Shown here in pieces: positions 1 through 12,301 of a DNA stretch of 64,000 nt. The translations under genes and the position numbers were made by a program. Within the stretch, counting starts at the first letter, position 1. Every line of letters starts with the position of its first letter. The stretch spans positions 156,575-220,574 of the forward strand of contig VUYV01000290.1 in NCBI GenBank assembly GCA_008711295.1, in the 5' to 3' direction. This DNA comes from Anarhynchus alexandrinus. Lineage: Eukaryota > Chordata > Aves > Charadriiformes > Charadriidae. The notes beneath the pieces were generated by a model that had not been told where the DNA came from, ran no database searches, and saw only the letters and a program-made list of their open reading frames with translations.

Positions 1-2040
1 AAGCCTTTCTTATCTCTTTTGAGCAGCTCTGGATAAGGGAGGTTTACCTGCAAAATTGGGATCTCACAACACAAGGATGCTCTTGCTTTGCAAGATGATT
101 TGGGGTTCTTGGAGTGAAAAGTATCATAGAAGAGTGAAATTGTAGTTATTGAACTGCTGAATACTCACTTAGGTCTAGAAGCCCATTTCCTGCACTAATG
201 TGCAGCTTCTCCCTGCTCATGGGAGCCTTGCTGAATTCTGCGGAGATTCTAAGAACTTAGTCCTTGAAGGTATGAACACAACCAAAGGCAAGGAAGATTC
301 TGCTTGTCTTGGCTGAAGTGGAGACATGTTCAGTCAATTAAACCATTAAAATGATCTTTTGCTCTTCAATTCCTTCTTGTTCCCATCTGTCCCTTTGTTA
401 TATCCTTTCTGATGCTGAAGTGAAGGCTCTTTGGAGACAGTGCCACCTCTGCTTCTCCATCTCTGGAGGTGGGAAGATCACCACATGGTGCTGCTATGGA
501 ATGGCTTCCATCAACTCCAGGTCCCAGTGGGGTGTATAATTCTCCATAAATGGAGAGGCAACTTTCCAGGCTTTACCGAAAAGAAACACTCAAAAGAAAA
601 TGTGCGATATATGGTTTTCTTTCTTTTGATCCCTTTTTCCATAGATAGTGCATGTCAAATTTAACTTGAATAGTCCCCATAATTTATATGTCTTACAGCC
701 ATAAACCTCTATTCTTGCCCATTCCTGCAGAAGTCACTATACTAAATTCCCAAAACATAGCCTGAGCCTACAGAGACATCAAGATCCCAGTAACCGGAAT
801 ATGTTGTATAAGTCAGTGGGAATTCTGGAAGTATCACCCAAAGTCAGCTATTAATTGTAAGTAATAATATTCATTCTTATTAATTATGGCTGCAGAATTG
901 TGTTGGATCCTCTCCATTTTTTAATGTTTTAGGCAATGCTCCATGACACTTTGACCAACATTAAGAAAAATGGCCTGTATGCCTTTTTCTCAGAGCGAAT
1001 AAATTAATTTTTATGGAATGGAAGCGGAGGGTAAAACTGGTAGAACTAGTTGCAATGGAAATAGCCTTTCAAAACATTGGAAAAGTTAGACACTCGCAAT
1101 AGCATGTGGTCTAATTTCCTGAACCTGTGAGAAAGGACATGAATTATTATATATAGCTTACTGCTGAACATATGCTTGCTTCCTCATGTATGTAGAAGGC
1201 AAGGGTGGAATACGTGCGCAAGTCAGGTCCAGCATTTCTCATTCTGTCTCTTACAAGTTCAAACCCAAAGCAGACCTTGTAAATGACAAAAAGGCATGCC
1301 AAGAAGCAAGCCAGAGCAGCTTAGAGTAGTCTAGATGCTTCTAAACTGGACTGGACAAGAAGAAAAGTAACTTTTGCTAACAGATACTTTTCTAATGTGT
1401 CAATAGTTTTTATTCTGTTTTTAAAAAATCTCATTAGAAGTTTTGGAGTTGGTTGTTTGGGTTTTTTTTCCCCAAAATGGTCAATGTTGTAATTTTTGTA
1501 AGAACCATCCTCATCCACTGCTCCTCTGGCTTGGCAGTCTTTCTGCAGTATTCCTGCACTCTTTTCACCACGTTTCCAAATAAGTTTACTGAAGCTTGAA
1601 GTAGGGGTGGAGACAAAGAGGGTTTTTTTGGAGTGTTTTGGGGTTTTGTTTGGGTTTTTTTGGGGTTTTTTTTTGTTTGCTTGTTTTGATTTTAAAGAAA
1701 CAAACGTATCCCTGAGTTTAAAACTCAGAAGGAACCTTGGCTCCTTTGAGAAAGCATCAAGGTGGGATCCTGCAAACATAGGTTCGGTTGCCATCTAGGG
1801 AATGTAGTGCATTCACAATTCATATTCAATTTACTGCCTTCACGTGAAAGGATTCTGGATTTGAGAGCCTGATGATTGGGGTGACATTGAATACAAGATT
1901 GTGTAGCATTTTATAGAACTTTTCTTTTATTAGCAGCTCTATAATCACATTAAGTTAGAGTGAAAATTTGAACTAATTCTTTCCCTTGAGGCCCAGGCTC
2001 TAATAATGGTAAAAATCTGTGAAATAGGATAAATACAATT
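1..2040. other. Unique non-coding DNA, no gene seen
   Basis: No exon, RNA gene or recent transposon is recognisable. The minus-strand open frame at 1321-1794 owes much of its length to the G/T-run tract at 1621-1680, which reads as Lys/Pro/Asn-rich low complexity on that strand, so I do not treat it as coding. Confidence 0.6.
1621..1680. repeat. G/T-run low-complexity tract
   Basis: Irregular alternation of T-runs (up to nine or ten) and short G-runs, with almost no A or C. It is a simple-sequence tract without a fixed unit. Similar T/G tracts occur in CR1 3' UTRs, but no CR1 sequence flanks this one. Confidence 0.7.
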
Positions 2041-2270
2041 CAATAATTATATTGATAAATAAAATGAAAATCAACTAATTGTGTCATTCAGTCAGCTGCC
2101 TGCCTCTGTTGTTGCTGCCTTTCTGCATCAGCGACTGCTGAACTTTTTCTGTCACACTTCAATAAATTTAATTGTGCAGAATAAATGAGCTAATTTTTGA
2201 AGTCACAGGCTCTGTTTGCAAGATAAGGATGGTGATTTATTGACCTCCTCTAACTCTGTAAGAGTGTCAC
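2041..2270. promoter_or_regulatory. Candidate conserved non-coding element
   Basis: An AT-rich stretch with several homeodomain-type TAAT/ATTA cores and CAGCTG-type E-box sequence, free of simple repeats or transposon sequence. This composition is common in vertebrate developmental enhancers. The call is inference from composition only. Confidence 0.25.
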
Positions 2271-5200
2271 CCTCCTTTTTACTGACAACCATAAGAAGGG
2301 GTTTTGTCCCTCTTCACCCAGTGCCTTGCTAAATCCCACTTTGTATATTTACCTTCCCATCTCATTTTCTTGAAGTCACATAATACACCACAATAGACCA
2401 AAGATCCGTGCTTCAGTTGGTGGCTATACAGACTATTCCAAGTGATTAGCAGAGCTGTGGCGTTCTTATCATTCTTTTTAATGCTATATTCTTCTGATGA
2501 TCATTTCATTCTCTGGATTTTGGAAGGATGGCTGCTAAGCGGAAGTACAAGAAAAGAAGCACAGATTAATACCTGTTTTTTTTCTGGAAGCTCTGGTCTA
2601 ATCTCATTCATGAATCACGAGCTCATCCACCCTACCAGGATGAACGCTCATTTCAGTGCTCTTTCACATTGATAGTTTGACCATGAACACAGGAAAAAGG
2701 CAGATATTAGGCACTGGACATGCCTCATGAAAAAATTGACTGCTTTTTAAAATTTTGTTTCTGTTTTTTGGTTTTTGTGTTTAGATGCTGAGAAGATGAA
2801 GAGAAGACACTGACTATCTGGTCTGTTATATTAGTGGTGCAATTTTGGCAGCAATGGGTTTGTTAAAATGGTAGGAGTGAATAGGCTGCACCCTTTCTTT
2901 CCCACCTCTTTGATTTACTTTGATTGTGAGTCAGGGTTTTTTTTAGCAAAACATCTGTATGACAGCCACAACTGCCCTTTTTCATAAGGCTGGATCTTTT
3001 GCTCTATTCTTTAAATTAAAGCCATAAAACAACCTATATGCATATGAAAAGGGATTATTAGATAATGTGGTACAACTCTATCTCTGTTATAGCAGACAAA
3101 TCAGTTGTCATGCTGTAGCAATATGATCCCTGAATCAAAAATCTTGGTATTTCGTTGAGTCCATAAAACCCTTTAGAGAAAAACAAAATCAGCATCAACA
3201 CATCATCTATGTCAAAAAATGATCTCAAAGTTCTGCCTCTCTGCCTCTGGCAAATAAATCCAATAAATGAGAAGGATGGGGACACTTTCTTCGTATTACT
3301 AAATGGCTGCCTGCTGAGGTGCATAGGGCTATGCAAACCAAACTGAGTTTTCCATCTCAGTGTACACCATGCTTGTTCTTCACAGGGAGATTGAATCTAC
3401 TCTTCTTTGACTGTGATGCTAGGCAACACAGCAAGTCAAATATATATGAAAGCTAGCTAGACTTTGACAAACTTGGCCTCCTAGAAGTGCACAGCAAAAG
3501 ACTTTTTATGGAGCCAGGATTTCAGCTGGGCACCTAGAACACAAACTGTGAGAAACCTTTTTCTCATGTTTTAGTTGTTATATTGGACCTCTTTCTGCTG
3601 TAATTTTCTTCTAAAGAAGACTTATAACCTCCTAAATATTTCCTGTCAGGTGTTGGCTAGGTGAAATGCATCCTAGGGAATTGCAGCTGGAGGAATCACA
3701 ACATCCCACATATAGAGCAGTCCAAATTTCTGCCAAACTCTTCACTGTGTCTTTAACTCAAACCGCTTGCACTCTTTGTGATTGATGCTTGCAGCAAAAG
3801 GCAGACCTAACCCAGGAAAGCCTTCTACATCATAGTTCTGCCTTCCTTCAAAGAAAAACTTAGGTCCAATTTAACAGCCTGCCCTGGGAGCTCCACATGA
3901 ACCTAATGCAGACAGCCTTTGCATGAGACAATAACTGCTGTTCCTGCCTGTTTTCACTGCGTAGTTGGTGTTTGTGCCTTGGTTGCTCTGGGTCACTTAG
4001 TTTACACTATCTCAGGAACCTGTCAACCTGCACCTGAGCAATTACATTGATTTTGGGAGGAGTATGAAAGTAAATTAAACCTGAACAAAACTTACTTTTT
4101 GGTGAAGAAATCTTTGCCAACTTTGACAGTATAAAATTCCGCCAGCATGTAATGTTTTATTGGGCTGTAGTGAAATACTTTGGAGAAAGATTTCCAGTTC
4201 ATAAAACACTTACAAAATGTCGATTGACCTTATGTTTTGTGCGCCATTATCATTTTTCTCTTTGCAAACCGAGTTCCAATTGCTCTGCAGATTACTTGCA
4301 TCAAGAACAAGAAGATGAAGTTTGTACTGAAGAGCTGAACCTTGCAGGAGGTACAGAAGATTTCTGAAAATGCTAAGTCTGATTCAGACCAACATTTCTG
4401 AAACCGTGACTTCCACTGAAGGAGGACTGTGTACTTCCTCTGAAAGAGGAAGTCAGCAAACTCTTAGAATAAAAGTAATGCTCGGTTTGCAGTTCAGATT
4501 TTTTTCTGCTGTGAACTTTGCCAGATCTAAAATTGTAAGTAGACGAGTAGGACATATTTTCTAATTAATCTGAATTGAATACATTCATCTTGCTCTGTAA
4601 ATCATAATGCAATTCTGCCCTTCTTTGTCCGTTTTCATTGATTCTCTGATTCTGTGGGTATGATTGAGAGTTGCTGGTCTGATCTGGAAGTGACTTGGCA
4701 AAATGCCACCAGCTTGTCACTCCAAGTCTGATTTACAGACCAGGTGAAGGGCACAAGCTTTGGTGAAATATGCAGTCTGTAGATGAAACCAAAGTTAGGC
4801 AAATAAGGGCTCTTCATGGAAGAAAGCCTATCTTCCCTACTGCTAAATGTAGAAGCTGAACTGCCCAGGTGTGGAGATAAATCAGAACTGAGCACAGAGA
4901 TGAGACTTCATACTGCCTGGCAGAATTTGGGTATCTTCCTAAAATACCAGGCATTTGGTTCATTCTGCTGAAGAAATGGAAGCCAGCCCCATTACTGGGG
5001 CAATGCATGGCCAAGGCCAGGGTTGAGATTTGAGATCTTTCTGCTTTCTTTGCTGTTTGAAAACTAAGGTGGCAATAACAAAGCCATCCAACTATGTAAA
5101 AATGGGGAGCTTGAGGGTGTGCTGAAGCCCAAGTGAAAATAAATGGAAAACAATGTCTGGAGGCAGGAGTCATTCTCTGTCCATGGCTCGCTTGGGTGCC

Positions 5201-7320
5201 CGTATTGCCAGACCTCTTCCAGTCTGCAGGATAGACCCAATATGATTAGATCAGAGCATCCCCTACTTCACAAAACACGCTTACTGCAATACGCTTGTTT
5301 CCAGTTGGGATTTTTTTTATGTTGTAGTTTTGAGACTGCCTTGGAATATTTTATATAACATCAGCCACTTTGCAGATTTGTGTATTGTACTGTAATTACT
5401 TAAATAGGGGATTTTGTATGCTACAGCCAGTGATTCATGAACTGCAGGGTATCTGCAAAAACAGACTTTCATTGGGATTATGGGATGTAAAATGCCTGAA
5501 GGTTTTTGCCTTTGATAGCAGACCTGCCATTGCATCCAAACAGGGTTTGTCTAATAAATTGTATTAGTGCTTTCCAGTATCCTGATAACTTCCCTCCCCC
5601 AACTCCTTGGTATTCTGAAGTGTTTTGAAAGAAAACTGATTCTCTGTGAATTACTGCTGTGGCAATCATTAAAGCATATGTTCAGCATGCTTGTCGTTGA
5701 CCATGCAGTATAACAGAGAAGAAAGTTGAAAAGGTTCTTCAGGAAGGACTTAATATTGTGATATTTGCAATTACATGATTTCTAACTAGAAATAAGGGAG
5801 TTGTGGTGGGTGTGGGGAAAAGACCACGGTTGGATGTTCTCAGTGTCTTCAAGGGGATATAGTCACTTATCTTCCATCAGTTTAGGGTTATGTAGCTAAA
5901 TCCCCTACCTGCTTTTGGAAATAGTCTCAGACACTGAAGCAAATGGAGCTGCTGTTTGATTTAAGGCATTGTCTAACTTGGCATGTCAAACTATTTCAAG
6001 CCCACGAGAAGGAGGAGGACATACTGATGACAGTATGTTCATGCCTGTGTATCCAACCAATGTGTTGCACTAGGAATCCTTGCAGACACAGGTAAGCCTA
6101 AAACTCTTTCCTTCTGTGAGATCCAGCAGGAACTGGGCAAGAGGAATCATAAATATATGATAATGGCTTGCTGCCTGATAAAAAACGCTAATTCATCCAG
6201 GGGATAGCAGGTTTCTGGTGAAATTTCCTTGCTGACTTTTCTGTCAGCCCATCTCTAAATGTCTGCAGGTTTTGTGCCGTAAAGCCAGAAACAGAGTTGT
6301 TTTGTAGTTGCTTGTGAGTTTTAATTATAGCAGGCTATTTCAGACAGGCCAATGCTTGTTTTTATGTTGGGATACACATGGCTGCATTTTCTTTCCAGGG
6401 GTTGGGAAAGATCATTTTCTTAGTCATATTTCTCTCACATCTAGAGCTGTGCAGATAAAAAACAAAACAAAACAAAATTACTGCTACTAACTCCCTTCCT
6501 TCTGAAGTCATCACAGCTCAGGTAAGGAAGTTCAGTAGATAGCAAGTACAAGTCAGTAAAATTACAGTGCGTGTTTGGTGTCCGTGAGATTCTTCACTGA
6601 CTTTTATTCCCATGCATAAGGGTCACATCAGCCATTAGCAGGAAGAAAATCTGAGGCCTCCCAGTCTCCACCCTTGTTCACTTTTGGCTGTGCCTGTTTC
6701 AAGCTGCCTAGTGTGCAGCATGTTGCTTGCTATTTTAAAAACTCACTAAAAATACGAGGGCAGCAGGCAGTGTATAGCTGTGTATATACTGTGTGCATGC
6801 AGACAGAGCTGTACGTTCTTGGCCAAAAGCCTCTGCTCAGCAGAGGTTCTTTGGGGTTAGGTGCTTTGTAAAGGTTTGGTTTTGTTTTTAAAGCCCCGCG
6901 TGCATCCACTCTTGCTATTCTCAGCTCTGTTTTACAGCACTTGGCTGTGCAAAGCGATGCTCCCAAACAGGGCATCAGGAGGAGACTCAGCCCAGCAAAG
7001 CTGCAGGTAGAGCAGAACTCGCTGCTGCTGTTTTCCATATGTTCCTCTCTATGGGGGCCTGACTGGACCTCGACCTGGAGAGGAAGCGGAATGGAAACTT
7101 GATGGAGAAGCGAGTCCCGCCCCCAGGTATATGAAGCAGCCAAACTCTTTCGTTCTCATTCTCTCTGTTTTTAGCATGTTTCTGTCCTGGGGGTGGGGAG
7201 TGTGTGTGTGTGTACTAGAGGCAGCCCGTTCATCCCTTGCTCTGCCTAAGTCCACAAAAACACCTCCTAGTGCTCAGCCTTAATTTGCAGCCCTTCAAAA
7301 GAACCATCCCCTATTTAGTC
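2271..7320. other. Unique non-coding DNA, no gene seen
   Basis: Open frames such as 4814-5173 (minus) and 6730-7143 (minus) have no family motif and overlap frames on the other strand. The stretch contains a possible very old repeat at 4031-4080, a splice-site-like sequence near 6485-6523, and a short TG run near 7200. Confidence 0.55.
4031..4080 (+). repeat. Possible ancient amniote dispersed repeat
   Basis: A CCTGAGCAATTACATTGATTT-like core resembles the widespread old amniote repeat whose hallmark is a 'ttgacttcaatggg' core. This copy is short and diverged. I cannot name the family with certainty. Confidence 0.2.
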
Positions 7321-7600
7321 TTTTTTTTTTTTTCCTTTTTGTTTTAAGTTAGTTCACATTGATTAATCATTTTAGAAATGTTTAGGGCTGGGATTGCGAA
7401 ACCTTTGCTGGCAAGAATTTTTCCCCTGGAGTCAAGGAGACTACTCATTAGCATGACTACTTGCCAGCGTGAGGGAGGGATTCACAATCTGGACGTTTGT
7501 AGTTTTAAAAATATGTCTCTATTTAGCTGATTTGAGCAGCTGAACAGGGCTGGTTATGGAAATCAGACTAACAGGCTGTCACACTCTGGTGTTTTACATC
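7321..7600. promoter_or_regulatory. Candidate conserved non-coding element
   Basis: After a T-rich run (7321-7333) comes repeat-free sequence containing the 10-bp palindrome TGATTAATCA (7360-7369), which is a paired homeodomain-type site, and a later CTCATTAGCATGAC block. Regulatory use is inferred from motif content alone. Confidence 0.25.
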
Positions 7601-8389
7601 AGAAGGCATCTACGGTGAAATAATGTATTTTTACATAACATACACGCATTTAAACAGTATTTCAGTTGTCCAATTGGTGTCTTTACTCTTACAAGCATTG
7701 TGTGATACCCTTTCAGCATAAACCAAACCAAACCTTTTGTTGTTAAATCCCCTCTTAGCTTACACGCAGTGTAAAAAAATGTCTGTGGGTCAGTATTGAC
7801 AGGAAAGCCATTATGGGCCAATTACGCAAATCTCTCAGAAGCCGCTAGCGCTTGCAGGACACCTGGTTTTGAGCCCAGTGGGTGGAGAGGGGTAGAAGGT
7901 GAGAAGCTGGGTAAGGTTGTGTCTGCAGGACACAAAGGTGGCATGGCTGTGCCTCTTGTTCCTGCTTGCAAGAAACAAAACTCTGAGGAAAGAAGTCTGG
8001 CGCTCTGACAGAAAACCCTGTGTTTTATATTACACCGGTTCCCTACAGTGAGTCAGTCACTCCCCCTTTTTTTCTGAGGACAAGTGAAACAGTTCTGCCT
8101 CTGCTCTGCATGGCTAACAGCAGCAGTGACCTTCAGGCTTGCCGCTTAAAACTGGTGTGGGATCATCCCAGTAAAAAATCAAAACAAGGCTATCATTCCT
8201 CTCCCCCTCACGCTCCTCCACCCCACTCCGCTGTGTTTGCTCCCCTGCATGCAGCACAGCCATCCAGCCTGAGTGCTGGGCTGCTGGAGCACAGGAGGTC
8301 CCTCTTCTGTCTGCATCTCCCTCCACCTTGCACAAAGCTGACAGGGGGATTTTTCACCTCCTCACTTTCCTTTTTCCTCTTTGATTAAC
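7601..8389. other. Unique non-coding DNA, no gene seen
   Basis: A 122-codon open frame at 8020-8388 has a proline/serine-rich, low-information composition and overlaps a 73-codon frame on the other strand. I see no domain and no CR1 or LTR sequence. Confidence 0.5.
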
Positions 8390-8760
8390 TTTGGACCAGA
8401 TGGCCAGTCCCCAATCTCTCAGCATGCATTTGACTGACAGGAGCCTTTGATAAACCTCATAAGAATGAAGTCATCTTCAGGTCACCTCCTCTGCCTGGCC
8501 TTTAGCATCCTGCACATACCACCATTATCTGCTGAATAGGAGACAAAGGAAATTAGCTCCAATTCCCTATCATCCCCATTATTTCCACACTGATTTAAAC
8601 AATGAGGCAATGAGATGCCCTTCACTTTCCTTCGAAAGGTACAAATGTCAGCTGTTAAGAAATGCAAACAAGAGGGTTCCCATGTTAATGGATGGGCTTC
8701 TTTGTAAAGCCATGAAGTGGTAAAGTGGATTTATTCACCGCCTGCCTGGAAAATGCTTAA
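8390..8760. promoter_or_regulatory. Candidate conserved non-coding element
   Basis: A repeat-free block with dispersed transcription-factor-like words: TTTGATAAAC, a CATTTGACTGACAG word (TGACAG is a MEIS/TGIF-type core), ATTTAAAC, and the octamer-like ATGCAAAC near 8662. It resembles developmental enhancers in texture. No alignment was possible. Confidence 0.28.
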
Positions 8761-11657
8761 CACACTTCTAAGCAAATTCTTTAACCACTTTTATTTTATA
8801 CACAGTGCAGAGTGCTTGAGAAACCTCATTGTTTTGGTCTGGATATATATAATGAGGTGATATACCACACAGTTGTTTTTTCCGTATGCAGTTATCAGAG
8901 CTTCACTTGAGACAGTCCTGAACTGAAATCTTGGAATCCAAATTCCTTGATATACAAAAAGGCTTAGCTGTGTATGAATCCAAGTACTGAGATGTAGGAA
9001 ACTACCTCCAATTTCAAGTGAGGAAAGAAATTTGGGTACTGTGGACAGAGGACACAAGAGCGTGAATCAGAACAGAATCTCTCCAGAGATTTGTAAGCAG
9101 TTACCTCACAGCCACTTGCCTATTAACCTTTTATCTGAGAAGGGAAATAACAATACACTATTAAGAAGTGTTGCCCCAGGGGTATTTTAAGCCAGGCATG
9201 CTAGAAAATATCTTTAAAAATATTTGTTTTGATGAGATTTCTTTCCCAAGATTGTGGTCTTCCACTTGAGTTGACTTGACTGGCAGTTAGTTCTGTTTTT
9301 TTGGCAACGGAAAGTATCTGAATGTTTGGGCACTCGCATGAAACCGTTCTCCAGATCACTGGCACACCCACATACATTGCAGGAGATTAAAACAGCAATG
9401 ATCTCCAAATTAAGTCTTGGGAAAACTGGTCCATAAATTGCACTTTACATTAGAATACAACTTTGCTTTTCTTCTTTGCTTCCTAGTCTCTCACTAGTAA
9501 AGCAGTCAGGATCTTACCCCTGAAACAGGGCTCACTACAGAGTCATCTCCTGACATACAATTGAAAAGGACTGCACAAGAACGTATCTACTTATTCCACA
9601 GAGCAAGGATCATGCTGAGAGCTAGAAACTGTGAGCTGTATTCCTGTTGCCTGCTATGAATCATGGGAGTGATGACAGCATGTCAGGTCAAGCGACTGGT
9701 GAGCAATTTTGACCACCTGTTATGCCAAGTTGCTAGACCTTGGCTTCCTGTGCAGTCAGTGGGGGAAAAAAAAGTCATCTTGGTGCCCAGGTTGGGCACG
9801 CAGAGAAGTCAGTCCTGCCTACTTGATGCATTGTTACTGCTGCTCACAAAAGGTAAGAGTCTGAATCACTCCCTGCTTATTGACCTGAGATGCCATTGTA
9901 GCAGGGGTTTCTAAGTTAGGCTCTTACATTGGGCAGCCTGAACATGGCACTGAGACTGATGGTTTGTGAAGGCCTCTCTGTTGTTTTAGAGTCCTAGGTA
10001 GTGTTTGCCACATGCCTTTAGCCACTGATAAAGGCTGGTCTTTTTCTTTACAGTGCTACCACTGCCACGTGCACTTCACCAGTGGCAGAGAGAATTCTGA
10101 TGATGATCTAGGCCAATTTATGCTTCTGGGCACACCTGGCTAGCTTCCACCATGAACTCTGTGTCTAGAGAGTGGTGGCAGAACTGGAACGTAAGAGGGC
10201 ATCTAGGTTTTACATAAAGACCCTCTCCATAGGAATTCAAACTTACTCTTGCTCTGCTGGAGGAGGATGTTAATATGGAAGTCAGGTAGCACCTTTTTTT
10301 TTTTCTTTGGGAAGGTCTTTTTTTATGGCTTCCCTTACTACTAGTATAAGAAGATCCATATTGTGGCACTGCAGTAAAGAATTCCCATTCAAAGCTGGGC
10401 ATATAAACTCAACAGAAGTCCACTGGTTGAGAGAGGACTTGAGACAAGTAAATTAAACCTATTTAATGAAAGTATTCATTCTTCAACCATTCCTGCAAAA
10501 ATCAAAAGAAATGTTTTGCTTCTTTCGTCTTTCCAGCTGAAAAGCTTCCAGCGTGGCCTGCACCATTAAAGGACGTCAGCTGCTTTGCAATTATACCCTG
10601 TTCCTATTTCCTCTATATTCCATCTTATAGTAGTGAATCTTTAATCACCACAATTTTGTTGGTGCTAACAATGGAAGGATGGTCTTCTGACAGCTCTGGA
10701 GAACCTGTAATTCATGTTACTTCTTGAAGTATTTGACTAGCTAACACTAAAGGCCAGATGCTTTATTCCATTTATCAAGTCTCTCCTTTTCCATGCCGGT
10801 GTTTCTATCTTGATAATGAATGACTTAATCACCAAGCTGCCTTTTTTTGAACCCCTTGTCATCAAGCCGATCAACTGACTGAAGATGGGCCACACGCTTA
10901 GCTAGCTAGAACATGGCCTAGTCTTGGGATTTACAGGAACAGATGGAGTCTGCCCCTGTGATCAGCAGCCTTGGTAGTATTTTTAAGACATCCGAAGGCA
11001 CCTTTGCACTGGGAAGCTCAACACATTCCCATGCATCCTGCTGCATGCTTTCTGCTGAAAATCTGGAGGAAGAATTGAGCTTCTGGCAGCAGTTATGAGT
11101 TTGGCAGCCACAAAGTTTCTTTTAAAGACCCTACTGTGTCAGGGTGCAGATCAAGGTGCAAAAACATTCCTCTGAAGAGCTTATTTTCCTTAGATAGGGA
11201 AGACTGAGTTGTATGGAGCTAACCTGTGGCAAGGATTGAAAGCTGTCTGCAGTACTATTTTTTTTAAGCACAATTCTGTCCCACAATTTGTTTTTCATGT
11301 ACAGCCTGTCACTACTTGAGGTGTTTGGCTGTCCATGTCCACAGGCAAATATACACACCAAAAAGATGGACAGATATACTGGCACCAACACAGTTTGACT
11401 TTGGTCACTTTTAGTAGATACTCAAGTCAGTCTGAAGAAGCAAGAACACAGCAAAAACTCTAATCTCAAGGTTTTGATATTTTTTTTTTAAGCAGAAGTA
11501 TCAGCTATCTGCAATTCAAAGCAAGAGGTTGAGGGTGGGGGGCTTATGCTTCCCATTTTGCTTTTAAGAAGGTCACAGTGAAATCTTGTGATTGAATATT
11601 TTGCATGGAACTGCTTATGACAAAGACAAAGACGAAGGGTTTGTCAGAGTACTATGA

Positions 11658-11690
11658 AAAGAGAGTGAGAGAAAGAGAGAGAAAGATCTG
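11658..11690. repeat. (GA)n-rich tract
   Basis: A purine tract of interrupted GA dinucleotides on the plus strand. Confidence 0.7.
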
Positions 11691-12300
11691 TGTTAGATTT
11701 TTAAGGTATATTTGAAAGAATGAAATAATAAAAAAAAAAAGCTTTCAAATCCTCAGGGACTTTCCAATTTATCAAGAAAGACACATTCTTCCTAATGAAA
11801 GGTTACTGACCTTCATGAATGTGACAGTTCAATTACAGCCCATTCATATGCAGAGCAGCCGTTGATAAAGGATTTAGGAAATGTGACTAGCATAGCAAAA
11901 AAAAAAGAGGGGGGGGAATGTCTAGAAAATTATTTTTTATTGTGGAGCAAGAAATATAAATAAGATTCAGTCAGGTAGTAGAACCTTTTCTTCTCTGGCC
12001 CAGCAACCCATTAGATTTGCTTCAGTGAATACATTGACTTTTCCCTCTTTTTTTTTCTACTAATATTTCTGTCTTTTTAATCCTCTGAACTACTAAACCT
12101 AACAAATCATAAAGCCCTTGGGGTGCTGAGATGCAGGGTTTCAAACATTTTTTCCCTCTGACTGGCAGAGAAAGCTGGAATGTGTCCTAATGTTATTTTA
12201 AGTGCTTGACTAGTATTTAAACTCTTAAATGGATGGAAAGTTAAAGCAGCAGCAAATGCACATGCACATACATCTTCCCCCCCTCCTTCCTTTTCCTTCC

Positions 12301-12301
12301 N
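12301..12301. other. Ambiguous base (N)
   Basis: A single N directly follows a C/T-rich run. It is likely an unresolved base at low-complexity sequence. Confidence 0.9.

Noticed and set aside
1321..1794. 157-codon minus-strand frame
   Set aside because: Length depends on the G/T-run tract, translated as Lys/Pro/Asn low complexity.
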